From Phoronis ovalis (taxonomy: Eukaryota > Phoronida > Phoronidae), in contig JAOXYB010043649.1 in assembly GCA_028565635.1 (NCBI GenBank), forward strand, positions 1-12,613: a DNA stretch of 12,613 bases, read 5' to 3'. The position numbers and the translations under genes were made by a program. Below are positions 1 to 6,896 of the stretch, piece after piece. The notes beneath the pieces are model-generated. The model was not told the DNA's origin. It saw only the letters and a list, made by a program, of their open reading frames with translations, and ran no database searches. Positions within the stretch are counted from its first letter, which is position 1. Every line of letters starts with the position of its first letter.

Positions 1-1
1 A

Positions 2-499
2 GAGTTGGGTGATGCAGCTGGAGCAGTCAGCATATACCAAAAGGCTATTCCTATCAAAGAGAAACATTACGGTGCGGACAGTGTACAAGTCTGCTTGACA
101 CAGGAAAATATGGCTAATGCTATGCAAGAGTTGGGTGATGCAGCTGGAGCAGTCAGCATATACCAAAAGGCTATTCCTATCAAAGAGAAACATTACGGTG
201 CGGACAGTGTACAAGTCTGCTTGACACAGGAAAATATGGCTAATGCTATGCAAGAGTTGGGTGATGCAGCTGGAGCAGTCAGCATATACCAAAAGGCTAT
301 TCCTATCAAAGAGAAACATTACGGTGCGGACAGTGTACAAGTCTGCGTGACACAGGGAAATATGGCTATTGCTATGCGAGAGTTGGGTGATGCAGCTGGA
401 GCAGTCACCATATATCAAAAGGTTATTCCTATCCTAGAGAAACATTACGGTGCGGACAGTGTACAGGTGTACAAGAGCGATATGACTGTTGCTATGCGA
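2..499 (+). repeat. 126-bp tandem repeat encoding TPR units
   Basis: The repeat period is 126 bp. Units 1 (2-127) and 2 (128-253) look identical base for base, including silent positions. Unit 3 (254-379) is identical over roughly its first 100 bases and then carries four substitutions. Unit 4 (380-499) is more diverged and is 6 bp shorter, which keeps the frame. Divergence rises toward the 3' end. This fits recent unequal crossing-over or gene conversion acting on the 5' side of the array. Confidence 0.95.
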
Positions 500-514
500 G
501 AATTGGGTAAGTAG
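2..514 (+). CDS. Kinesin-light-chain-type TPR repeat protein, 5' partial
   Basis: This frame is open from the window edge, so the true start lies upstream; the TTG at position 5 is not a credible start. It encodes four tandem TPR units that begin at 2, 128, 254 and 380. The first three have 42 residues and the fourth has 40. Each begins ELGDAAGAV, continues IYQK.IPI.EKHYGADSVQV and ends with an NMA.AM-type helix. This is the 42-residue TPR pattern of kinesin light chains and of many invertebrate TPR proteins: two helices per unit with the conserved Gly, Ala and Tyr positions. Such arrays are protein-interaction scaffolds; the partner cannot be read here. The frame ends at a TAG (512-514), but GGTAAGT at 506-512 is also a consensus splice donor, so this may be an exon end instead. 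Confidence in the TPR call is high, in the C-terminus moderate. Confidence 0.85.
   Translation, partial: ELGDAAGAVSIYQKAIPIKEKHYGADSVQVCLTQENMANAMQELGDAAGAVSIYQKAIPIKEKHYGADSVQVCLTQENMANAMQELGDAAGAVSIYQKAIPIKEKHYGADSVQVCVTQGNMAIAMRELGDAAGAVTIYQKVIPILEKHYGADSVQVYKSDMTVAMRELGK
507..512 (+). promoter_or_regulatory. Possible 5' splice site (GTAAGT)
   Basis: The sequence TTGG|GTAAGT is a full match to the U2-type donor core, and it sits exactly where the TPR periodicity fails. If used, the TPR exon would end at 506 and the TAG at 512-514 would be intronic. The alternative is that GTAAGT arose by chance at a deletion junction, because the same bases (AAGT...GACACAGGAAAAT) align to a later part of the repeat unit. 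Confidence 0.4.
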
Positions 515-690
515 GACACAGGAAAATGAAATTGTGTTATACATTTGGAGGTGGAAGCACTCAGCATATATCAAACATTTTATTTTCTATCTTTGAGAAA
601 CATTAAGTATGCTCGATACAGGGAAATATGGATGCTGCTTATGCAAAAGTTGGGTGATGAAGCATACATCAAAAAGTCATTGCTATTGTA
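515..690 (+). pseudogene. Decayed TPR repeat units downstream of the stop
   Basis: The DNA after the TAG still aligns with the 126-bp unit. GACACAGGAAAAT at 515-527 matches the end of a unit. The segment from about 549 to 645 matches most of another unit (TCAGCATATATCAA, GAGAAACATTA, ACAGGGAAATATGG). TTGGGTGATGAAGC and the bases after it (649-690) match the start of a further one. Indels, an internal TAA at 605-607 and many substitutions break the frame. These are relic units of the same array, no longer coding in the TPR frame. Confidence 0.75.
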
Positions 691-849
691 AATGTACATT
701 AGCTGTTGTTTATAATTGCCAAACAAATGCTCTTGTTTATAGTTGTAAACCAAGTTTTATATAGTTGTTAAATGGTTTAATCCATTGTCCTTGATTGTTA
801 TTAATCAACCTAGTGTAGAGCTCTACTAGTCATTCCTGTAGCTGACAAG

Positions 850-1521
850 TTAAGGCTAAGCAGGATCCTCGTCACCATTTAAATAAAAATCCATGAAACA
901 ATTGTAAATAAATATTTTCTGAAACTTTAACATTCATGCTATGTTATGGTGGTATTTTTAAACTTGTGTATGCAACGCACAAAATTTAATTATTTTTTTA
1001 CGACTTCTCACAAAAATCATAAGGCACATCCTACAGCAAAATCCTGCGAATCTAAATTAAAGCTAACTACGTTTTTAAGAAGTAAACGATACTTCCATCA
1101 TTTGTTTTGACCGAATTGTAAAATACTGTGAATAATCTTTGAATTATTAATTAATGATTAAAAAAAGGTAATTTTTTTATTTGTTAAAAACACTAGATTG
1201 ATTATATAATCAATACCTCTGGTGCAATTTAAAAATGGTCAAAAACAAATTATGGGAGTATAATGATTAGTTATGGAAAATGTAGTTAGTCCGACTTTTT
1301 ATCTACTGAGTTTTCCTGTAGGATGTACCTAACGATTTCTATAGGGTGTAATTAAACGCTAACTAAATTTCATACATTTTACACAATAGTTTGAAATTAC
1401 CATTATGACATACCTTGAATGTAAAGTTTTAGAAAACATCTCTTTTGAGCGAAAAAAATGTAATGCGGATTTTTCACGAATTTTTATTTAAACCAGTGAC
1501 GAGGGTCCTGCTTAGCCTTAA
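850..1521. mobile_element. 672-bp palindromic MITE with TTAA ends
   Basis: The sequence from 850 (TTAAGGCTAAGCAGGATCC) is the inverted counterpart of the sequence ending at 1521 (GGTCCTGCTTAGCCTTAA). The complementarity continues inward as two arms of roughly 330 bp that meet near 1185, with substitutions and small indels. Examples are CCTCGTCAC against GTGACGAGG and CACATCCTACAG against CTGTAGGATGTAC. TTAA at both edges fits a TTAA target-site duplication with terminal repeat GGCTAAGCAGGA, as in piggyBac-type elements. There is no coding capacity. A related half-copy lies at 3186-3480. Confidence 0.8.
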
Positions 1522-1641
1522 TGTGAAGATGTGTAAGTTAGTCATGTGAAATCTGTTATGGTGCAATTAGTCACAGGCACACAAAGGTATGTCCAACTAG
1601 TATAAAGTTATATTTACGTAGCGAAATTTAACTTTATATAT

Positions 1642-1772
1642 GCACGTCTATCTAGATTATTTATAGCGGATTCTCTCCCGCACGTCTATCTATATTATGT
1701 ATAGCATATTTCCCCCTCAAGACTTTTCCCTCCTCCTCAGGACTCTATATTATGTATAGCGGATTTCCTCCG
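1642..1772 (+). repeat. U3-like 38-bp tandem repeats
   Basis: GCACGTCTATCTA begins at 1642 and again at 1680, each followed by an ATTATnTATAGC core and a pyrimidine-rich run. A third, partial copy (CTATATTATGTATAGCGGATTTCC) lies at about 1745-1768. Tandem repeats just upstream of the TATA box resemble enhancer repeats in LTR U3 regions. Confidence 0.7.
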
Positions 1773-1781
1773 CTGGTTGAC

Positions 1782-1790
1782 TATAAATAG
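1782..1790 (+). promoter_or_regulatory. TATA box (TATAAATAG)
   Basis: This is a strong metazoan TATA match. It would place a transcription start near 1812, with AATAAA at 1835-1840 soon after. That compact promoter-then-polyadenylation order is typical of an LTR R region and unusual for a cellular gene. Confidence 0.5.
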
Positions 1791-1834
1791 CCTGTATCAT
1801 TGTTTGTAATTCAATTGCTCGCTTACATTTGAAC

Positions 1835-1840
1835 AATAAA
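1835..1840 (+). terminator. Polyadenylation signal AATAAA
   Basis: An exact AATAAA hexamer lies about 50 bp after the TATA box. A T-rich stretch (CATCTTTTTTACG) follows at about 1878-1890 and could serve as the downstream element. Confidence 0.4.
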
Positions 1841-1973
1841 CTTCGTGTCGTTATCATCAAGTATCACTCTTATTACTCATCTTTTTTACGAACTAGTGCA
1901 GACTCAGCCAACGGCCCTGAGCCAAGTCTGTACTTCACGGCTTTCGTTACATTACAAAGAATGTTGATGTAAA

Positions 1974-2017
1974 ATTCATTCATTCATACATTCTTTCATT
2001 CATTCATTCATTCATTA
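1974..2017. repeat. ATTC tetranucleotide microsatellite
   Basis: ATTC/CATT units are interrupted once near 1988-1995 (ACATTCTTTC) and then run uninterrupted to about 2016. Confidence 0.95.
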
Positions 2018-2505
2018 TTAGTATGTGTAGACTTCCTTAAACTGAAAGTTTTTTTTGAATATAATATATATATTTAATAAATAATAAGCTCTGAAACAGC
2101 CTTTCAGCCAATACAAATATGTTAGAGTATGAGTGCTAAAATAATGGTACAGCAAGAAAAATGGTAGAGCACGCGTACGTATACTGCACTGCACCTAACA
2201 CAGGTATTTTACAAACAAAAACTGCTTTAATTGTTAAATGTTAAAATTTAAAGATTTACAGACATGTACAATAGAGGTAATAGATATATACAGAGCCCAC
2301 AGTAAGCTTTTAACACAGTATCGGACCACACAATTGCTCATATAAGTTACAGTCGTACGAAAACACGGCGTTTGTATATGCAGGATTTAAAGTCAACAAC
2401 CAAATGTTCATTAGGCATGAGGAAGGCAAGTTAATGTTATGTTCGGTACAAGCCTTCATTGTCAAACTGTTAAAATCTCACAAAAAGAGAAAAAATAACA
2501 GTAAC
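2018..2505. other. Gene-free AT-rich stretch
   Basis: I read both strands and found no coding frame with recognisable composition, no RNA gene and no clear repeat structure here, apart from an AT-dinucleotide run near 2060-2070. Confidence 0.5.
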
Positions 2506-2610
2506 CTATGGAGGAATCCATGGAGGAATCCATAGAATTTTATCTACAGAAACCCATAAAATTCCATCTAAAGAGGATTATATAGAATCCTATAGACTCC
2601 TTTCTATGAT
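2506..2610. repeat. Degenerate repeat tract with ATGGAGGAATCC / TATAGAATCC units
   Basis: ATGGAGGAATCC occurs twice head to tail (2508-2519 and 2520-2531). Looser variants follow: CCATAGAATTTTAT, CCCATAAAATTCCAT, TATAGAATCCTATAG. The motifs are partly self-complementary and resemble the larger satellite-like tract at 6298-6730. Confidence 0.6.
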
Positions 2611-3070
2611 GATTGCACTAGGTACGCTATGGAAAATGCCTCTTAAGTCGGTTTCCGCGAGTCTAAATGTTGCATTTTTGCGAATTGCGTTATCTACGTT
2701 TAGGGGGTGTTTAAAAAATTATCACCGTTTTTAAGGTGGCTTAAGGTATTAGAAAAAAATATTTTATATTTAATTGTCAAGATATTTGGCTAGTTGTGTC
2801 AATTATTTTCGGGTAACGCCATAACATATTATTAACGGCAAGTTCAAAATTGTGTTCTTGCCGTGAAAATCACCTTTGTCTCGCATTTAAAAAAAATCTA
2901 GAGGTATACATTTTTTTATTTTTTTTGTTATGTTTTTCTCCTTCACTTGAGCTTAACTTAGGTATGGTGTTTTACTCTCAACTCTGTACCAAAGGAATAT
3001 TCTAAAAAAATGATTTTGCTTCAAAGCCCTGTACAAACAAGGTGCAACGTATCTTGAATGTGTTCCTTCC
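2611..3070. other. Gene-free stretch with one short hairpin
   Basis: I see no gene here. The one structured site is a perfect 8-bp stem, ACGGCAAG at 2835-2842 against CTTGCCGT at 2857-2864, with a 14-nt loop. T-runs near 2890-2930 are low-complexity. Confidence 0.45.
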
Positions 3071-3153
3071 AATCCCATCTAATCCCATCCAATCCCGTCC
3101 AATCCCGTCCAATCCCGTCCAATCCCGTCCAATGCCATCCAACCATCCAATCC
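3071..3153. repeat. 10-bp minisatellite, consensus AATCCCGTCC
   Basis: Seven consecutive 10-bp units start at 3071, 3081, 3091, 3101, 3111, 3121 and 3131. They begin as AATCCCATCY, pass through four AATCCCGTCC copies and end as AATGCCATCC, then a shortened AACCATCCAATCC. The central units are identical and the edges diverged. Confidence 0.95.
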
Positions 3154-3185
3154 TCTTAAAATTTGGTGTACTTCACCGCAACAGG

Positions 3186-3480
3186 TGTATCTTGATTTGT
3201 TGGTTATGATCTAATTATAAATGCTATGAATAATCTTTGAATTATCAATAAATGCTTACAAAAATTCAGCTTTTATTTGCCAAAACTTAAATTCATTATA
3301 TAACCAAACGTAATGGTGCGATTTAAAAACTCTCCGAAACAAATTATTAGAGTATCATTGGCTTTTCTAAAATATAGTTAGCACGAATTTTGATACACCA
3401 GGTTTTCCAGTAGGATGTACCTAATGATTTTTATGAGGTATCTTTAAAAGCTAATTAAATTCCACGTATTGCACTGACGA
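3186..3480. mobile_element. Half-copy of the TTAA MITE at 850-1521
   Basis: This stretch is collinear with 1090-1395 in the same orientation. Two exact shared blocks anchor it: GAATAATCTTTGAATTAT (1130-1147 and 3228-3245) and GTAGGATGTACCTAA (1318-1332 and 3410-3424). It covers the middle and part of the right arm only; no matching left arm or TTAA end is seen. Its right side breaks off at the CCAT microsatellite. It is an older, truncated family member. Confidence 0.75.
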
Positions 3481-3793
3481 GTCTGAAAATCCATGCATCC
3501 ATCCATCCATCCATACTGAAGATGAACCAATATGATACACAACAGTATTAAAAGTAAAACTCTTGAGCAATGATGTTATTGTAGAGGACGCCAAGAGAAT
3601 ACTGCGGAGAATCAACCTCAGTATGTTTTCACTTTCTTGACTGGTTACAGCACATTGGAGTAAGATTAAAGCCAAGAGGGCACTCTTATTCAAAGTGACT
3701 GTATGAATATGCCGACACACGAGTCTCTTCTTCGGCCTCAATGTTTACAATGGTACCATGATGATGGTTCTTATTCAGTGGTGTATTTCTTGA
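3473..3793 (+). pseudogene. Possible gene relic: frame broken only by TGA codons
   Basis: The plus-strand frame starting ACT at 3473 runs 107 codons. Internal stops occur only as TGA, at 3533, 3638 and 3704, before a final TGA at 3791. No TAA or TAG occurs, although both are easy to hit in AT-rich DNA. The central part reads as charged, amphipathic protein (for example VEDAKRILRRINLSMF and WSKIKAKRALLFKVTV). I recognise no domain. CGA-to-TGA change by cytosine deamination would explain all three stops. The first 15 codons overlap the MITE edge and microsatellite and are not part of any protein. It could still be chance. Confidence 0.2.
3491..3515. repeat. CCAT tetranucleotide microsatellite
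   Basis: This is a short CCAT/CATC run, broken once by GCAT at 3494-3497. It sits exactly where the MITE homology stops. Confidence 0.9.
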
Positions 3794-4226
3794 AATTCTG
3801 TTGATATTGTCGTTCATAATCTCGCCATATGAACAGTTACTTTTGCATTTTTGTCATGTGTACTTTTCGACAATTTTTTTTACCATGGGTGTGGTTTTTA
3901 TAAATAAGTTTTTACCATGGGGTATAATTTTGAAAAGCGATTGTTACCTCATACCCCTACCAAGGATTTTGTCAAGTATCCCCGAGTGAGCGAAAGCTTA
4001 ATTCCTAACTGCAAGAGTAAAATGTTCAGGCGATATAAAACTATTAAAAGTCCTGGACTCATCACAAGTTTAATTGATATCACACACTGACAACTTTACA
4101 TTAACTTAATAATATTTTCAAGAAGAACTATAAATGTGTCATTGCGTTTTTTATGGTGAAAAATAACATTGCCCAGGAGGCATTGTTTCAGAAAGATTTT
4201 CTAAAAGGCACCCTATGACGTCTATA
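3794..4226. other. Gene-free stretch
   Basis: I see no supported gene. TTTTTACCATGGG occurs twice (about 3876-3888 and 3910-3922), a small direct repeat. The short plus-strand open frame here has no protein-like features. The stretch ends at the left edge of the fold-back element. Confidence 0.45.
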
Positions 4227-4355
4227 AGTCCGTCAGCCGAGGGCAAAAAATCGACCTAGCGTATAGAAAGACAAAACGACATTTTTTGAATACCTTGGAT
4301 ACTAACTCACATTTCCAGGGTAATTGGACATCTTGGCACGTGGGCCAATGTTTGT

Positions 4356-4368
4356 TGCTGAGTCAGCA
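4356..4368. promoter_or_regulatory. T-MARE-like palindrome, left arm
   Basis: TGCTGAGTCAGCA is an exact match to the 13-bp TRE-type Maf recognition element bound by Maf, CNC and related bZIP factors. The inverted counterpart in the right arm (6138-6150) is intact. Function is inferred, not shown. Confidence 0.5.
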
Positions 4369-4515
4369 GAACCAGTCTAAACGGGGGGTAAGGATAACAT
4401 TATATCCTATATTTTTATGATCTGAGAAAATATTGTAGAGAATGACCACTTATTGGAAAGAAGTTGACATGTGCTACACGGTAAATTAACTTTTACTACG
4501 ATAGAACGCTGCATG

Positions 4516-4546
4516 GGGTCATCAGAGGTCAAAAGGTCGTGACCCC
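4516..4546 (+). promoter_or_regulatory. Nuclear-receptor half-site cluster, left arm
   Basis: Half-sites lie in series: GGGTCA (4516-4521), 4 bp, AGGTCA (4526-4531), 2 bp, AGGTCG (4534-4539), then TGACCCC on the opposite strand (4540-4546). This gives a DR4, a DR2 and an abutting inverted repeat. These spacings are known for nuclear-receptor dimers. The first three half-sites and their spacing are unchanged in the right arm. Confidence 0.4.
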
Positions 4547-4874
4547 TTAATTGTACTTGAAATTTGGGGTCCTTGATATATTTTGCCGTTTTTCGCCAAA
4601 TTAAGATAAAGGAAAGGTGATTTTTTTATGCTTTCGTATAACATATATTCCCTACTACTGTTTTTTAAAAAGGAAAATGTATTTTGAAACTGTCATTTGG
4701 GATTAGGAGCTTTTGAAATTTTTGCCATTTTTGAATTTTTGCCAATTCTGAATATTTTTATAGCATATATGTGAGGACCTCAATTTCACGTACAAATGCA
4801 ATTTGTGCTCTAGTAGGCATGTTGTGCAACACGTTCCCTATGCATATAACATACTTATTATGCAAATTAACGCA

Positions 4875-4894
4875 TGACGTCATGCGTGACGTCA
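4875..4894. promoter_or_regulatory. Two CRE palindromes (TGACGTCA), left arm
   Basis: Full CREB/ATF consensus octamers lie at 4875-4882 and 4887-4894, 12 bp apart. The right arm keeps one (5615-5622); its partner has drifted. Confidence 0.45.
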
Positions 4895-4998
4895 TGATTA
4901 TTGCCGAGATAGTTGCAAGTCTTGTAAATACTGAAGCAGTCCATACAATAGCTGAACTATTAGCTGTATGGTATTTGTGTAAGCGTTGCATAAAGTAA

Positions 4999-5304
4999 GT
5001 GTTATTTTATTTATGTACACACTACATAAAGTGTGGATGGACTGTCAATGATGGTCAACTTGATATTAAGTATTATATGACTCAGCGGGCAATCACTCTA
5101 GTCCTAATGCAGCTCATTAAGTGTAAATGCAAGAAATCAAATTGTGAAAGAAAATCCTGCGCCTGCTTTACAATACAAATGTCTTGTACACCTGGTTGCC
5201 ATCGCAATAGGAAAATCAGCATAAATGTTAAAAATCCTCATGTGACAGCAGCAACGAAGACATTGACAGTGAATAATCACTATATTTTCAATAGGTGTTG
5301 GTAA
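4999..5304 (+). pseudogene. CXC cysteine-rich tail fragment in the fold-back loop
   Basis: The plus-strand frame encodes GW then DGQL (from 5035), an MT pair (5077-5082), a hydrophobic LVLMQLIK stretch, then a cysteine cluster (5122-5199) spaced C-x-C-x4-C-x4-C-x-C-x6-C-x3-C. This order, GW...DG.L...MT...L.LIKC.CKK..C....C.C......CT..C, is one I know from the C-terminal tail of many uncharacterised invertebrate proteins, often repetitive in genomes. It is related in style to tesmin/TSO1 CXC zinc-binding domains. Here it is a fragment: an in-frame TAA (4996-4998) lies just upstream, no ATG opens it, and the usual last cysteines are missing. AAAG|TG at 5028-5032 could be an old exon border. Whether it was captured from a gene or belongs to the element is open. 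Confidence 0.5.
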
Positions 5305-5614
5305 TTTAGTGCACAAACAGTGTTTTCGCAATTCACCGGCGCTTACATCTGATGTAAACCGTAACAGGTGCTTGTACAAGATTTTCCAAAGATCATTATA
5401 TATTTGAAAAGACAACTCCTTTATATTTGATGTAAAGGAACATTTTTACACTGTGTTAAGTTTAATAATTAATTATTACATTGCACTGTATTTGAATAAT
5501 TATCGAATAATTAAACAGTTATCTCCCTACATCTTCCCACATACAACTAATAGTCCGCTATTGTATGGTCTGCTTCAGACTTTGCAAGATTTACGACATT
5601 TTCGACAATACTCA

Positions 5615-5622
5615 TGACGTCA
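5615..5622. promoter_or_regulatory. CRE palindrome (TGACGTCA), right arm
   Basis: This is the right-arm counterpart of one of the two CRE octamers at 4875-4894. The neighbouring bases differ between the arms but the octamer is intact. Confidence 0.4.
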
Positions 5623-5965
5623 TGTATGGTGTCATACATTAATTTGCATAAAAAGTATGTTACATGCATAGGTAACGCGTTCCACAACATGCATACTAGA
5701 GCACAAATCGCATTTGTACGCGAAATTGAGGTCCCCACATATATGCTATAAAATATTCAGAATTGGCAAAAATCCAGAAATGCCGTGAATTTCAAAGGCC
5801 CCTAATCCTAAATGACAGGTTCAAACTACATTTTTTCTTTTTTAAAAAACAGTAGTAGGAAATGTATAAGGAAGCATGAAAAATGTACCATTCCTTTATC
5901 TAAATTTGGCGAAAAACGGCAAAATATATCAAGGACCCCAAATTTCAAGTAAAATTTAGGGGTTA

Positions 5966-5989
5966 CGACCTTTTGACCTCTGATGACCC
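5966..5989 (-). promoter_or_regulatory. Nuclear-receptor half-site cluster, right arm
   Basis: Read on the minus strand, GGGTCA (5984-5989), 4 bp, AGGTCA (5974-5979), 2 bp, AGGTCG (5966-5971) repeat the left-arm DR4 and DR2 layout exactly. The fourth, opposing half-site of the left arm is degraded here. Confidence 0.4.
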
Positions 5990-6137
5990 CATGCAGCATT
6001 TTATCGTAGTACAAGTTAATTTACCGCGTAGCACATGTCAACTTCTTTCCAATAAGTGATCATTCTCTACAATATTTTCTCAGATCATAAAAATATAGGA
6101 TATAATGTTATCATATTACCCCCGTTTAGATCGGTTC

Positions 6138-6150
6138 TGCTGACTCAGCA
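6138..6150. promoter_or_regulatory. T-MARE-like palindrome, right arm
   Basis: TGCTGACTCAGCA is the exact inverse of the left-arm site at 4356-4368. An insertion of about 20 bp lies directly beside it in this arm, yet all 13 bases are kept. Confidence 0.5.
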
Positions 6151-6297
6151 ACAAAATCATAAAAGCTAATAATTGGCCCAGGTGCCGAGATGTCCAATTA
6201 CCCTGGAAATGTGAGTTAGGACCCACGGTATTCAATATATGCAATTTTGTCTTTCTATACGCTAGGTCGATTTTTTGCCCTCGGCTGACGGACTATA

Positions 6298-6730
6298 TAG
6301 AGCGTTCTATAGAATTCTATAAAGCAGTAGGATAGAGAATTCTATAAATCAATAGGATAGATCTTTTGTGATACGTTTTTTTATTACGAGCAAACTGACA
6401 ATCGCTTATCATCAAGATTAAAAAGCTTTCTTTGTCTATCTTATTACTAATTTTTTACATTTAAAGTACTTGAATAATTTCAATGTAGTTATTTTTCAAA
6501 ACTGATTATTCTAATTACTCAGACCTTCTTTAAAGTAGTACATCCTCTAAGGAATTCCCTATAGGATTTTATAGAAAATCCTATAGAATTGTATAAAAAA
6601 TGCGATACAATTTTTTGTAGAGCTCTCTATAAAATTTAATAGAGCTCTCTGTAGAATGTTATAGAGCTTTCTATAGAATTCTATACTGTTCACTTTAGAA
6701 TTCCTTAAAGTTTTTTTATGGAATTCTATA
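6298..6730. repeat. Degenerate palindromic satellite (TATAGAATTCTATA-like)
   Basis: Self-complementary TCTATAGAATTCTATA-type motifs recur through this tract, beginning right at the edge of the fold-back element. Two parts are regular. A 25-bp unit, GAATTCTATAAAGCAGTAGG plus five bases, is repeated at 6312-6336 and 6337-6361. A 22-bp unit with core TAGAGCTCTCTATA occurs three times (6617-6638, 6639-6660, 6661-6682). From about 6370 to 6540 the motif is absent or unrecognisable. A related but smaller tract lies at 2506-2610. Confidence 0.7.
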
Positions 6731-6896
6731 AACAATTTTTCGTAAGGGTAAATATCTTTAATCATTTGTTTGCTACATCTGTTTGCTACTCACACAAGTT
6801 TCAGTAAGGATCGTTAATGTAACGAATAATAACCAAAAAATAGTGGATGATTGTGAACAGTGATTGACGCACCAAAATTACATTGATAACCGTCAG

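Larger units (their letters stand above)
1554..1951 (+). mobile_element. LTR-like segment, probable solo LTR
   Basis: The segment starts TGTTATGG and ends GTTACA (or TTACA at 1956), matching the usual TG...CA ends. Inside, the order is that of an LTR: U3-type tandem repeats (1642-1772), a TATA box TATAAATAG (1782-1790), an AATAAA signal (1835-1840) about 50 bp later, then about 110 bp of U5-like sequence. No primer-binding site follows and no gag or pol is seen nearby, so it would be a solo LTR. I found no convincing target-site duplication, so the edges are uncertain. A TATA-containing promoter unrelated to LTRs is the alternative. Confidence 0.45.
4227..6294. mobile_element. 2.07-kb fold-back DNA element with ~750-bp inverted arms
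   Basis: The left end AGTCCGTCAGCCGAGGGC (4227-4244) is mirrored by GCCCTCGGCTGACGGACT at 6277-6294. The complementarity runs inward over about 745 bp on each side (left arm to about 4970, right arm from about 5541), with scattered substitutions and one indel of about 20 bp near 6160. A loop of about 570 bp separates the arms. The flanks are TATA on the left and ATATA on the right, so a short TA-rich target duplication is likely but its length cannot be fixed. No transposase is visible, so it is probably non-autonomous. The superfamily is unknown. The loop carries a CXC-tail coding fragment. Confidence 0.8.

Noticed and set aside
1974-2017. CRISPR-like or regulatory repeat at the ATTC run
   Set aside because: It is a plain tetranucleotide microsatellite with no spacers; the same holds for the 10-bp array at 3071-3153 and the CCAT run.
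3451-3741. Minus-strand open frame of 96 codons
   Set aside because: It overlaps the CCAT microsatellite and the MITE edge, has no domain, and the plus-strand frame across the same DNA looks more protein-like.
4995-5112. Intron from GTAAGT (4995) to TGCAG (5112) joining the arm frame to the CXC frame
   Set aside because: The signals look good, but splicing there would shift the frame, and the GW...MT part of the CXC tail lies inside the supposed intron.
5137-5415. Minus-strand open frame of 92 codons in the fold-back loop
   Set aside because: It is the antisense shadow of the CXC cysteine codons; its cysteine and histidine content comes from the opposite strand.
5826-6014. Minus-strand open frame in the right arm (HGVIRGQK region)
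   Set aside because: The equivalent left-arm frame is closed by stops, and the shared residues follow from the half-site DNA repeated in both arms.
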